From Euwallacea fornicatus (lineage: Eukaryota; Arthropoda; Insecta; Coleoptera; Curculionidae): DNA of 64,000 bases. Each line of letters begins with the position of its first letter. Position 1 is the stretch's first letter. The notes beneath the pieces were generated by a model, which saw only the letters and a program-made list of their open reading frames with translations, ran no database searches and was not told the DNA's origin. Location: NCBI RefSeq assembly GCF_040115645.1, contig NC_089571.1:558001-622000 (forward strand), in the 5' to 3' direction. Below are positions 46,295 through 58,118 of the stretch, piece by piece. The position numbers and the translations under genes were made by a program.

Positions 46295-47432
46295 GGATCT
46301 CCGGAAAGGTCATGTCATAAAGTCTAGAGATTGTAGAGGTGGCTAAAACAATGCTAGTACTTTATATTAACAAAAATTCTTAGCGGGCTTCGTTATTAAG
46401 TTATTCATTTTCAAAATAACAAGTTGAAAAAAATTACTGTAACTTTCAGTTGTCATGGCGAGAATGAAAATTGGGCGGTTTAAATAATCCGTAGTCCTGC
46501 CTATTTTTATACGTAAACAGATGTTTCCTATGTATTCCTTAAACAAGGGAAGTCAAAATTTCTCATTTAGACGCATTTATTTTTCTAGTGTGTTGACGAA
46601 ATCTTTTTTTTTTTTTTTTTTCATTATTCTTCTACAAAAAAGGTATATCTTGCTTTAATTAATCGATATCTTGTACCATTTTTCAAAAACTGGCATTTCA
46701 ATATCAAAAGGCACCATACATGCCAGCAATTCGAAATCAAATAAATAGTAATTTATTATTTAAAAAAATAGTATGTACTACAGCTAAAGTTATCAAAAAA
46801 TTTCATGTTAACATTCACTGTTATCAACATGAGTTATTTTAACATCTCGGAGTTTAGCAACGAGCAGTATGCAGACATCCGTCTAATGTTCGAACTTGCA
46901 GAAGGTAATGCTGTCGAATCTGCTGTGTTGTAGACCAAAATTATTTATCTATAATACATACCAATTTTTATAATCAACTGCTATTTTATTTAATTTCAAA
47001 TTGTTGGCATATTTGGTGCATATTGATAATAAAATACGATTTTCTCAAAAACAGTACAAGATATCGATGAACGCAAGGTATACCTTTTTTTCAAAAAATA
47101 ATTACGAAATAAAAACGATTTCATTAACTCGCTAAAAAAATCAATGAGTTTAAATAAGAATTTTGACTTTCCCTATATAAAAAAGACAAATAAAACATTT
47201 GTTTACATATGAGAAAAAGTACGACTATAAGTTATTGAAATTGGCCAACTTTTGTCACCATGATAATTGTTTGAAATTTACAACAAAAATACTTTTTGTT
47301 TAGTTCTTACTTTGAGAACAAATTACCTGGGAACGAACGTCACCCGGAATTTTTTTTATATGAAATACTAGCATTATTTTAGCCTCTTCTTTTATCCCTA
47401 GAAGTTATGTCATGACCTTTCCAGACAAGTTG
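46295..47432. mobile_element. Large palindromic long-TIR element just after DDX43
   Basis: The arms (about 46295-46660 and 47060-47432) are diverged inverted copies; shared blocks include CCGGAAAGGTCATG(T/A)CATAA at the ends and GGGAAGTCAAAAT-like and AAGGTATA-type blocks further in. In the core, 46831-46932 reads in plus as MSYFNISEFSNEQYADIRLM then FELAEGNAVESA, the N-terminus of a DUF4817-type (insect transposon-associated) protein. So the element is an internally deleted transposon. It starts only 130 bp after the DDX43 stop, so DDX43 transcripts may end inside it. Confidence 0.65.
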
Positions 47433-48403
47433 TATCACTTCAAGTATTATTAGATTTATACTACCATATCTAATTTTTTTCCACTTGCAAAAATTAGAGG
47501 TTTTCGATCTCAGATATAGAAATATTAATTTATAGAAAGGAATGCAACATTGAGTTTATTTAAGCAGAACTGTATTGATATTTTAGTTTGAATATGATTT
47601 ATTTTTATACCATAAATTAAGTTCATTTAAATAAAAGTCCATTTATACAGATTTGTTTTATTTGTTGCCATTAAGAAGGGAATAATTAATATTTGTTTTT
47701 AGTGTCACGTACCGATAAGTACCAAAACTTAATATCGAAATAAGTATAGAAGGCACTGCGTAGCATCAAAGTATTCTATTTATCGATGACATTCGTCGTT
47801 TTATAAAAAAAAATATACGTAATGGGGCTTCATGGCTTTTTTGCATATTTATCTGTATATATCATCGAAATGTATTTTTTATATTTATGTTCATTTTATT
47901 TTTTTGATTTTGATGAGATCCTATTTATATTCTGGTTGAAAGTGAAGAAGTTCTATTAAATATAAATTCTTGACGCATTGTAACATTAAGTTGTACTGAA
48001 AATAGGCGAAGAAAAGTTTAGCTATTTAATATTTAGGATAAGTTAATTGATTATTTACTTACCTTCACCTTATCTTTCAATTAATAAGAGATTAATGTGT
48101 CGGCCAACAGTTAAATTAAATTGAATATTAAATAATATTGGTTATTAATATTGTCTGAAATCCATGTTAAAATACAAAAATACATAGTCTACATATAGTA
48201 TATTTAGTATTCCAGTAGATTCTTAAAGAATATATGTCAATGTCAATATTAATATGCCCATCAACGTCAAAATTCCCGCCATTTACAAGTTGTTTACATG
48301 TTTTCTGTCTGAGTTTCCCTTTTTCCAATTCTTCAGATAATTCTAACCGTTTTATAGTTTAAGTCATACTTTATTTATTCATTACATTCCCGCGATTACG
48401 CTA
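47433..48403. other. Intergenic region between DDX43 and POLA2
   Basis: A/T-rich with no coding sequence seen. The last 100 bp or so before 48404 are presumably the POLA2 promoter and 5' UTR. No core promoter motif can be called with confidence. Confidence 0.4.
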
Positions 48404-51400
48404 ATGGCCTCGTTAAGAGACGATATTGTAGGCCAATTTGAACTTTTTAATATTAAACCCTCGGAGGCAGAGATTTCCAAATGTAAGTTAACATAACCTT
48501 ATTATTTTCATTATCTTGCTTTTCTATAAAAATTTTAAAAAGGTTTACAAATTTGTACAAGACACAATGTCAGTGGCGAAGACATGGTCGACCAATGGTT
48601 TGCCTATTCATCCTCAGAACTGGGGGGCGCCGCACCGACAGTGGCTCATTTGGAAAGTTTAGAAAGAAAAAAAATTGTGAAAAAAACTGGTGAAGATAAA
48701 AGGAGGGCGTTAGAAGCAGAAGAACTTCTACTAGAGGAATTGGAAGAGTATCCTTTTTTTTGTTAGAATATAAATAATACAAGTATTAAAGTTAACACAG
48801 TTAAAATAAAATGCGCCTTCCTTAACTAAACATAAATCAGATCTAAAAACGTTGCCCTCGGATCCCCCGACCAATTTACCGGTATATGCCCGGCAGATCT
48901 TTCCGCTACTCCGAAGGTAAGAACAGCTCTTTCTTACAAACATAAATCATAAGATCAACGTATAATCTCAGCCTCCAGTGCGTGCAAACTTTGCCAGCCA
49001 CCATTTTTTCTTGACTTAGCTCCGCTTGATTGACCCCGCGAATTCCCACGTACGTCCCCGACTCTTGCCCATGCGTGCAACAAACGCGACTAATCGGCGG
49101 TGCTTCGTAGCTCGACATTTGCGTAAATGACTTTGAAGTTTTCCTAGAACTTTCAAGGCTACTCGATCCTTCGGAGCGGCCATTGTTGTGTCCGTAAAGA
49201 CGCTTGGCTTTTGTTTGTGCAGGGTCGTCCAAGAATTTCGGCGATTTCTTCGCGTTTTCCGCGGAAAATCTATGCCGGCGATTTTCCCACCTGTTGCGTT
49301 TCTATTAACGGCGCGTTTTTGTTTTACGGTTTGTCGATTCTTGGTTAGTTATACAGTGGTACATGGAGTTTAGTAGCATTTTTCTCTGGTTCATCTGCAT
49401 TATTGCTTGATAAGTCAAATAATTTTCAATGGAAGCTGCTTTGTTCGAGCGAGCAGTGAAGGTTTTCATCTTAGCTGTAATTGAGTTTTTACATCAAAGT
49501 AAATTAGGGAGAAAAAAAGACAATTGCCGCCTTTGTTTTCAGTTCCAGTGGCGTAGCAGTGAACTAAGTTTAGGACCAATTTATTAATCTGCTGTTAACA
49601 TTATCATCAAGCTAGTTTCCATAGAAGATAAAAATATGATCAATACCATCCTAGTGAAGAAATTTTAAGCAATATTTCTGAGTGAGTTTGGGTCCAGCCT
49701 TCACGTAGTTCTGAAATTGTGACTAGATCCACACTCATTAAGAACTGTTGTAACCCCTTTGAGATGACCAAAGAAGCAAGTTAATACCTTGTTTAAATTA
49801 ATCTGCAACATAATTTTACCACTGTTATATCAATATCCTTCTATCCCTGTGTCGGCGATTTTGGGTTTGGTCCACGTCTACTTCAATCGTGACTAGATCC
49901 ATACTCGTCTATAGGGGTGTCTGCCTCATCAAAAAGTACCAAGATTGAAAACATCTACCTAATAGATATAATAGTTATATTTTTTTACAAAGCTCAGCAA
50001 CTTTGACAAATTCTCGAAGACTGGTGCTGTCCATATTTGAGGTTTCGATAGTGAATAGCCAAAACTGTGACTGGTTTTGGGTATTTGCTGTGCTCTTTGG
50101 ACAAGTAATTTGTCGATTTACTAATAGTTTGTCAAGTGTTAGAGCTCTGCAACTGCTGCCAAACCCGATGTTAGGATATGCACATTGAATATTTCTAGGG
50201 TGACTGATATCTTGAGCTGCTTTAATTGATTTCTTGTACAATTTATATGTTCACCAATTTAAAAGATTAGAAATCACTCCTATTCTGAGTTGATTTAGGC
50301 CATAATAGATAACATAATGCGCAGAGGGTTAAAAATGCATATAAACAGTAATAAAGCCAACTATGTATATTATGTGTTTTGCACTGTTGAAACTCAGCTT
50401 AAGGCAGGGCATAATTTAAATTGCTCATTACAATTTTCACTAATCTAGAATATTTCAAGAATCCCTTAAGGAATTATTTTTGGAATGCTTTTTTATTTTT
50501 ATACAGAGTTATTCAATTACAAATCTTGCTGTAAAATCTGGTAAATTGTAATAAACTTGCACATTTTTATGGGCTACCAATTTTTTTTTAATTAAGAAAA
50601 TTCCAAGTTGTTGCAGGAATATAAAAAAAATCTGATACTTGTAATAATTTACATTTTTTCCTGAGCATATTTGAAAATGTTTCTTAAAAGAAATTTCACA
50701 TCTTTACAGTCGCTTTTTTCTAATTCGGACTTGTTATTTTTATTTCATTTTGTAAAAGTCCTTGATGTTCTGAATAAAACAATCTGACCCAACTGAATTT
50801 TCTAAAACTAATTAAATTAAAAAAAATTGAAAATCGGCAAGTTATCACATTATTCAGTATTAAGTAGATGCTTCCGTGTATGCATCTTTTCAAAAATGTA
50901 TATTTCATCATTAAAATTCTTAATAAATGAGAATAATGTTGGATGCTTGTTACCATATGGCTTTGACTAAATCTCAATATAACTCTTTACAAAATAAGTT
51001 GAAAAAATGTGTCAAAAATTCAATATTGAGAAAACCATGTAAACTTACAAAAGAAGATGAAATGGTAGCTTTTTACTAGTCTTATAAGTCCATTTATTCT
51101 TAACAATGCTTCAATCATGCTCACATATACGGGCTAATTCCCAAGAATAATTACCTTTCAAAGAATTCAGTTCTTGTTTCATTGCTTTTTTTCACATTAG
51201 TTTTTCATCATTGAACAGTGCATCATCCACGATTACTGGGTCTTCAATATGAGCAGCTTTGTGAGAAGTCACAAAATGAGGAAGCTGTATTTTTACGCTT
51301 TATCTCTGTGGGAATGAAAGAAAATCAAGCACAGATTGTTCAGTTACGTTATCAGACTAATCAAATTCCGAAATTTTATCAGAGCGTATGTTACAAGGAC

Positions 51401-54400
51401 ATTCAGGTGAGTTAATTGTCCGAAAGTTCTTCCTGTAGTATAATTGCTTGTTCTAGATCAGATTGAGCACTTCCAAATTCATCAGGTAACGTTTGTGTAA
51501 ACTCTTCTTTGTTATAAATAGGACACTCATCACCAAAAAAATTTTTCATTGGAATCGGTGAATATTTTCGCAGTGAAAGTATCGTGTTTAAGAAACAATA
51601 CGTCCAACAATTCGTTTGGTGTTAAAATGGAGTATTCTTGAACCGTTGCTCTTCTCTGCATATGCAATAAAAATCTTAAGCTTACTCTTACTTTGAAAGT
51701 TAACTCTTCTATTTTAGAGTATGCACATATCCGTTGTATCCTACTCTTTCTATTAAATTTTTTTGTGGAGTATGCAGACAACTTTGTCGAAGAACAATCA
51801 ATTAAGTATACCGCTGTGTTAGTTTGTTTCAGCCCACATTGTGTTATCATAGTTAGTGCTCTTTAACATTGACCTGGTTTTGTCCACTAGTCTTCAATTT
51901 ATCAACTTAGATACGTCGTTTCTATTGAGGCAAATATATTGTGGTCTCTAAGTGTTTCATCCCTCACAATTCATGAAACTTAGCCATTTGCAATAGCCAG
52001 TACCATTGTCTCTCTTCATAATTTTCGCTTTTCTGGCGTCCTCCAGCTCGGCGATAGTCACAAGCCCGATACTTCCCTTCCCACTTCTCTCTTTTAACTT
52101 AAAGAATGAGCAAATCCTCTTGTGTGGTCATCTATAATCGTGAGTTCCTTTTGTTGTCGCTAGAAAAAATGAAAATTGATTTGTACACATCTGAATGTTT
52201 GAGATCTAATTTAATGCTTAATCAAATTTTATCTGTGATATTAACAAAAAAATATACAACCTTGAATGCCTTAAATACATGCAAAACACTGATTTTGGAG
52301 TGTCGGTAACATTTCCCTCAAAATATGTACCAAATAAAAAACAATTTTTAACTAAACGTAGGTTTACCCGGTTTATACGTGATACATTTACTATCTGCAT
52401 GAAGCTTTTTCCTGCTCAATCCTGTCTTGCCTATCTATCTATCTAGATGGCACAGACCAGATATTGGGCGCTTTTTAGTCACAACCATCACAAACAGTAA
52501 ATTTGCAAATAAGTCACGAACACAAACATCTATTTTAGATACTTTTTCAATCTTTATATCTATATTTATATCTTCAATACCAACACTAATCACTACTGTC
52601 CTGTTTGCAATATTTATTTGAAGCTCCTATTCTTGATTGTCGTTTACCATAACGTCTCAACTTCCCTTTCGAGACATTAATTCGGTAAAATTTTTCCTTA
52701 ACTGGCCATCATTATTGCATTTCCAACTATAGGTTTATGTTAGTTGTCATTGTTTTGTATTGCAAAAGGCTTTCTCATGGTCTCCATTGTTTCCATTATA
52801 CTTTCTGTCCTGTAGAAGTTTCGTATTATATGAGGATTGAGAAAAATAATAATTACTTCGAAACTGAGACGTTAATTATAAAAAAAAAATAAATTTTGTA
52901 GGAAAATGAAATGCGGAAAAAGGAACTTCAAGAAATTTTCGCAAAATATATTTTTTTTCATTTTGTGAAATTGCGGGAATTGTTGAATTTGAGGGAAAAA
53001 CTAATAGAAAATCTTCAGTTTCGGAAAAAATCACTAAAATCATTCATCCTGATTTCTGACCGGTTGGAATAATTTAAAATGGGAATTTCAGAGAAGTCCC
53101 AAAGAATAATTACTGGTTTATTTACTAGTGAAAATCGGTACGTTATACCTATTTGTAAAAAAATCTACCCGAATTCGAATTATAGAAAAAAAGCAGAAAT
53201 GAAGATAAGATAATTAAGATTATTTTAAGATATTATGCAGGTATACATAACGAGCGATCAGTTAAAAAAATATAATAAGAAAATTGTAAATTAAGCAATT
53301 TATTTTTCTCATCAATCAGCTGACTAACAGCCGAATTGATCTCAGACATACTTTTGATATTCCGATGCCTATTTGTGGGTTTTTAATGGTCACTCTTTAT
53401 TGGTGCTCTAGGTAAGTCTTCTTAGTTTTGCTACTTCGCAACTTTGCCTCTATTTGATCGAACCTCTATCTTTCGCGGTTACTGAGATCCTTATGTTGGA
53501 AAACAAATTTGAAACACCTTGTATGTACATACGGGGTGGTTTACAAAAAATGAGCGGAAATCTGAGTAATTTTTTTGAGCGATGGCGTTCAGCAGTTATG
53601 TCATTGTTCCTTTATCACCTTTAAGACATCAAACTTTTGTCAGTTTTATAGAATAAATCTTATGACATTTTGTATTGGCAAGTTTAGTGCTGAACTAGTG
53701 ATGAGTACTATGACACTGATATTCAGTACAGAACATGAATGAGAATACATTATTATATTAATATATAATATATTTTTACAAGAATACAACCGTAACTATT
53801 CTTTACTAGTTTCCTACATTGAAAACGCTAAAAGTTTTAAATCTGCAGACTTATAGAAGAGTATTCCTCTGTTACAGGGCAAAGATGTGCCAACCGCTCA
53901 AACAAATACCCCTTTACGAGCTAAAGCCCTGGATGAACCCATGGATGTTACCATAAATACCTATACGCCCTGGTAAGATTGGTTATTAGTCAACTTAAGG
54001 GTCTCAAACCAAGAGCGAATTTGGTCGTAGAAAAAAATCGAGCAAATTGGCCGATGAATATTATGTGCAATCCTAGATCTGCGTGAATTTTACACATTGT
54101 AAATATCTTAAGCCGAACCGCACACGAGATATGCATGAGACAAGGTATACAACATAAGGTTTACAGTACACGGTGTTACTTGGAGTGCTGCTTAGAGACA
54201 TATGGTGCAAATCAATTGAATTTAAATGGATGTTGCACGAAGGATCGCCCATCACAACATTACATGCAAATGTTGTTCTGGAAGATTTCTACAAGCAATA
54301 TTAATGCATATCTCTGATGCGTCTCTGCTGTACGATTGGGGACCAGTGATATAGAGACAATTGAAACGGTCAAACTTTTTGTCGATTCGCGATATGTATG

Positions 54401-55982
54401 CTTTTTTTATTAGGAGTCCTAGTAATCTATTGTTGATCCTTTTTCTCATAAACAATTCAGTCATACAAAAAATTCATACAAATTATGAAAAATGACCGCC
54501 ACAAACCTATCTGCATCAGTCTGAAACCGGTTTCATACCAATGCACAGTAAACGGCTAATGAACAAAAATCAATTTTTTGCTGTTCTGTACGGGTATTGG
54601 CTATTTGTACTTGTTTTTTTTTTTAATTAGTCAATGATCACATAGGACGCCGAAAACCTAACGTAATCGTGTCTTAGATATGTAACGTTTTTTTCCATGA
54701 TTCATAGTCTCGGCAAATTGAAAACACTCAAAGCCATTCAGTAATATTGAAAGAGGGGTTACGCTGTTGTCACATCAAATTGAAACATGATTACCCCTAA
54801 GGAATAATGGACAGGTGGTGAATTCGGTCCTGAGAGAGTATGACAATATGACTGACGAATGTTATTTGCTCCTGTTTAATATATTATTTAACGTCATAAT
54901 AAAATAAGGCAACTTCAATAAAAAGTCGTATTGTCGCACTGAGTGGGCAGTGGCGTGCATGCCTAAAGTCACCGCCTGTCGACCGTAACCAGAACTACAC
55001 GTGGAAGGAAAACATCATTGACACGTTATAAAGTATTATAATAAAGTAGATCATAGCGAGAAACGTTGACAATTAACCGTATTTTTAATCCACCAGCGAT
55101 CTAGAAGAAGTAGATGTAAGATTGATTTTTGCAGTTCTGACCGTCGTTTTTGGTAAATTAGACACTAACCCATGGCGAGGAAATCGGAAGAACTGACGTC
55201 AGCATGGCAACCACCTCTAGCGTCAAAATAATGTCACAATGGTTCTGATACGTGGCACCTATCCGTCAAAAAGTTGATTCGATTTTAATGGAATGCCAAT
55301 TTTTTGCTATATCTAGTGCTTCTAGATCGTTGGAATGCACTAATTTGCCATTATTGAACAAATAAATTCGCAGCCCTGCCTCACAGTCCCAGGCCTACTC
55401 GCACCGCTCCGACGCTCTTTCAGTATGTTGCTCCTACGGTACATCGAGAACAAACTTCCAGTCGTCAAAGTTAGACCTCACAGTTAAACCTCTGTACGAA
55501 GACGTTTTGAGCGCGAGTCAGCCAATTATGTTTGAAATTCTGCAGAATAGAGCTGCGTCGATCAACTCTTTAGTAGAGGAGTTCTTTGCTGCTGTACGCT
55601 GCAAGTACAATTTAGCTGTACCGGGTGAGGTCAATCAGGACGACATTTTCGGAGTATGTTTCGTCTTAGAGTGAAAACTGTGGCTAAGAGCATATTTCCG
55701 TTATGTTGAAGAACAACGTCGTTCTGTACGGTCGCATCCTATCTGAGGCGGGAGGAAGGCCGACCCCCGAGACCGTGCGCCTAGAACAAACTCAGGCATT
55801 CAAAGGACAGGTGGTGGCTTTGAACATGTCAAAAATGAGCAAGTATTCCCTGTATCCCGGGCAAGTGGTTGCCGTCAAGGGGACCTATGTGAAGGGCGGT
55901 CCGAAGGGCGATAAATTGGTGGCAGAGGAGATTTTTGCTGACACGGATTTCAAATTTGCGCCGGAGCCACCTTTAACTGAAG
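48404..55982 (+). CDS. POLA2: DNA polymerase alpha subunit B, N-terminal part only
   Basis: Six exons join in phase for 333 codons plus one base: 48404-48482, 48543-48747, 48841-48916, 53878-53972, 55374-55624 and 55689-55982. Exons 1-2 give the N-terminal helical domain (QFELFNIKPSEAEI, then CLQICTRHNVSGEDMVDQWF). Exon 5 gives SQAYSHRSDALSVCCSYG and the Y/E-D-V...MFEILQ region. Exon 6 gives the OB fold (VVLYGRIL, then SKYSLYPGQVVAVKGTYVKG). The subunit tethers pol alpha to primase and is needed to start DNA synthesis. The C-terminal inactive phosphoesterase domain (about 270 residues in human) is not found in the remaining 8 kb, so the gene is partial here. The acceptor of exon 5 and the donor of exon 5 were chosen by phase and family fit and are the least certain boundaries. 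Confidence 0.82.
48950..49345 (-). other. GC-rich, coding-like island in POLA2 intron 3
   Basis: Base composition rises sharply above the surrounding intron. On the minus strand one frame stays open for well over 100 codons (48906 to about 49300) and another opens at an ATG with good context (49183, MAAPKDRVALKVLGKLQSHL) and encodes a 55-residue basic peptide. I recognise no family in either. It may be a nested gene's exon, a processed gene fragment or a captured piece. Confidence 0.35.
51125..52080 (-). mobile_element. Ty1/copia-type pol fragment in POLA2 intron 3
   Basis: On the minus strand, broken frames follow the copia order: an integrase tail (WAE near 51830, TAVYLI, then KIFIAYAEKSNGSRILHF with the copia 'IFVGY' position), then a hinge and an RT start (DPVIVDDALFNDEKLM, KKAMKQELNSLKGNYSWEL at about 51130-51250). 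Stops and shifts are frequent. No LTR pair was found. The plus-strand ORF at 51218-51415 with an apparent gtgagt donor is a shadow of this. Confidence 0.65.
52081..53877. other. Distal part of POLA2 intron 3; nothing clear
   Basis: A short TATC run lies near 52430-52443. ACACCTTGTATG near 53514 resembles the transposon end motif. No coding exon or RNA gene was seen. Confidence 0.3.
53973..55373. other. POLA2 intron 4; nothing recognised
   Basis: This 1.4-kb intron has no clear coding exon or terminal repeats. Several short ORFs on both strands lack any motif. Confidence 0.35.
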
Positions 55983-56215
55983 GTAACTGGAAGAATGTTG
56001 TGTATTTATATATTATTATTTGAATATCTTCACTATTGCGTAATATGTTTGAAGAAAGAATAACAACGTTTGACAAGTAGTCAACAAGAAAGTCAATAAG
56101 CTCGACCACGTTGTCTGCGTTGCGAGCGAAATCTAACAAATAATCATAAATAATAATATGTTTTCGGAAGTAACCTGGAAATCATAACTTACGTCACACT
56201 TTTCCACTAGTAATA

Positions 56216-57492
56216 CCAGGTCTGTAAATATGAAACCGGAATCTTTTAACAAAAAATATAACTTAGCTGCGCAATAATTATAAAAAATATTTTATTCGAA
56301 ATATTTCCCATCGTTACATGTACATTTTTCCCATCTCTCTGGCAACTTGTGGATGCTACACCAAAAGAACTGTCGTTCTTTTGAGGCAAACCATTCATCG
56401 AGCCGTTTTTGAACTGTTTCGTAAGAGGTGAAGTGCCGTTCTGCAAGAGCGTGTCCCATCGATGGAAATAAGTGATAATCGGATGGTGCTAAGTCGGGTG
56501 AATAAGCCGCGTGCGATGGTACTTCCCAATGAAACGTCCCAATCGTTTCCTTCACCAGTTTTGCAGTGTGTGATGGTGCGTTATCATGAAGCGATATCAC
56601 CTTGTGTTACCGTTCTTGATATTCTGGTCGTCTTTCACGCAAAGCTCGATGCAAGTCCATCATTTGTTGTCGGTAACGTTCAGTTTCTCCAGGTTTTAGC
56701 AGCTCATAATAAATTACGCCTGTTTGATCCCACCAAACACAGAGCATTGTTTTCCGTCCGTATCGATTTGGTCTTGCTGACGATGCTGATGGTTCGCCGG
56801 GAGTTACCCATGATTTTTTACGTTTGGGATTCTCAAAATAGATCCATTTTTCGTCACCAGTCACAATTCGATGAAGAAATAACTTTCTGTTATACCTGGT
56901 AAGCAACAATTGGCAAGTGTTTTTTCGATTTTCTTGCTGTCTTTCATCGAGTTCATGTGGAACCCATTTTCCTATCTTCTGAATTTTTCCCGTAGCTTTC
57001 AAACGAATGGAAATGGCTTCTCGTGTCACATTTAATTGGTTCGCTAATTGTTGTTGCGTTTGAGCATCGCCCTCATCTAACAAAGCTCGCAACTTGCCGT
57101 CTTCAAACTTTTTCGGTGGTTTTCCGCGCTCTTCGTTATTGACGTCAAAATTGCCACTTTTGAATTTTTTAAACCGCTCATAGCACTGTGATTTTCCAAG
57201 GGCGTGCTCACCGTAAGCTTCAACAAGCATGTGATGTGAATCTGCAGCCGTTTTTTCCAAGTGGTAACAGAAAATCAATGCTGTCCGCAAATCGTAATTT
57301 GTAGGCACAAAATTCGACATACTCAAAGCTATTGCAAACTGTCCTGCAGTATTGAACCTGTATTGTTATGATTTGAAAATCATTCTCAGATGTAAATAAG
57401 AGATATAGTATCCTAATAACACGATAATATTACGTTTATTGACCACTAGGGATATTCGGAGGCAAATTCCGGTTTCATATTTACAGACCTGG
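56216..57492 (-). mobile_element. Nearly intact mauritiana-type mariner, downstream of POLA2 exon 6
   Basis: The element is 1277 bp with perfect 27-bp inverted ends (56216-56242 and 57466-57492, starting CCAGGTCTGTAAATATG) and TA flanks (56214-56215, 57493-57494). The minus-strand transposase frame runs 57326 to 56292, 345 codons including the terminal stop, the length of Mos1. It has MLVEAYGEHALGKSQCYERF, KWVPHELDERQ, the first Asp in IVTGDEKW, the second in LHDNAPSHTA and the third in SPDLAPSDYH. One in-frame stop (56607-56609) lies between the first and second Asp regions, and a few residues seem to be missing after LKPGET. Antisense to POLA2. Subfamily is judged by overall resemblance to Mos1. 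Confidence 0.93.
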
Positions 57493-58118
57493 TATATGTT
57501 TGCCTGAAACGACTACCTAAAAACGCGCAAAACATCAGGAATCTAAAACATTTTTAAAATATTGTCTCTTCATCCTTTTCCAGGTTGTATCGTGTCATGA
57601 AGATGTTTACAATACCCTTGCAGTCTTTGCTTAGGAGTTTAGGCATCTTTTCAGCATATACATATTTAAATATTCCGTCAATATTGAGTATTATTTCTGT
57701 CACATTTTGACACACGTTTGAATAAATTTAAACGGATTCAAGAAGAAATCTTTCATAGTTTGCACAGCTGTATAGAAAGGGTAACGTGTAACACGAGCAA
57801 AAATTACTTGTGTCAGCTGTAAAACGTCCGAATCGCCCTGAGCTGTTATTTTTGGCACTATAACAATAATGTACTCGACCAAACTAAAGCATTTAAACAT
57901 TTGTGGAGAAAAAACGTTCCTTAGAGCCCAAAGGAAAACACTCTGCGTTTTGTGATAAAGACTACTGCGTCTTTTTTACTAGTAAGATATTTATTTATTT
58001 TTTAAATTAATATATAAAGGAGAATCGGTATATTTTTCCGGCAATCCAGTTACTCTTAATACAAAAATACTATTTTCTATTTACGAAAACTATACCAAAT
58101 CACTGTGAAAACACGAAA

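Noticed and set aside
51218..51415. Plus-strand ORF ending at a perfect gtgagt donor, possible POLA2 exon
   Set aside because: The opposite strand reads as the copia integrase/RT hinge with a recognisable WKKAM...SWEL-like pattern, so the ORF is a shadow. It also has no POLA2 similarity and does not fit the exon phases.
57583..57720. Possible POLA2 exon after a ccttttccag acceptor
   Set aside because: In the required phase it hits a stop almost at once, and the open frame resembles nothing in the POLA2 phosphoesterase domain.
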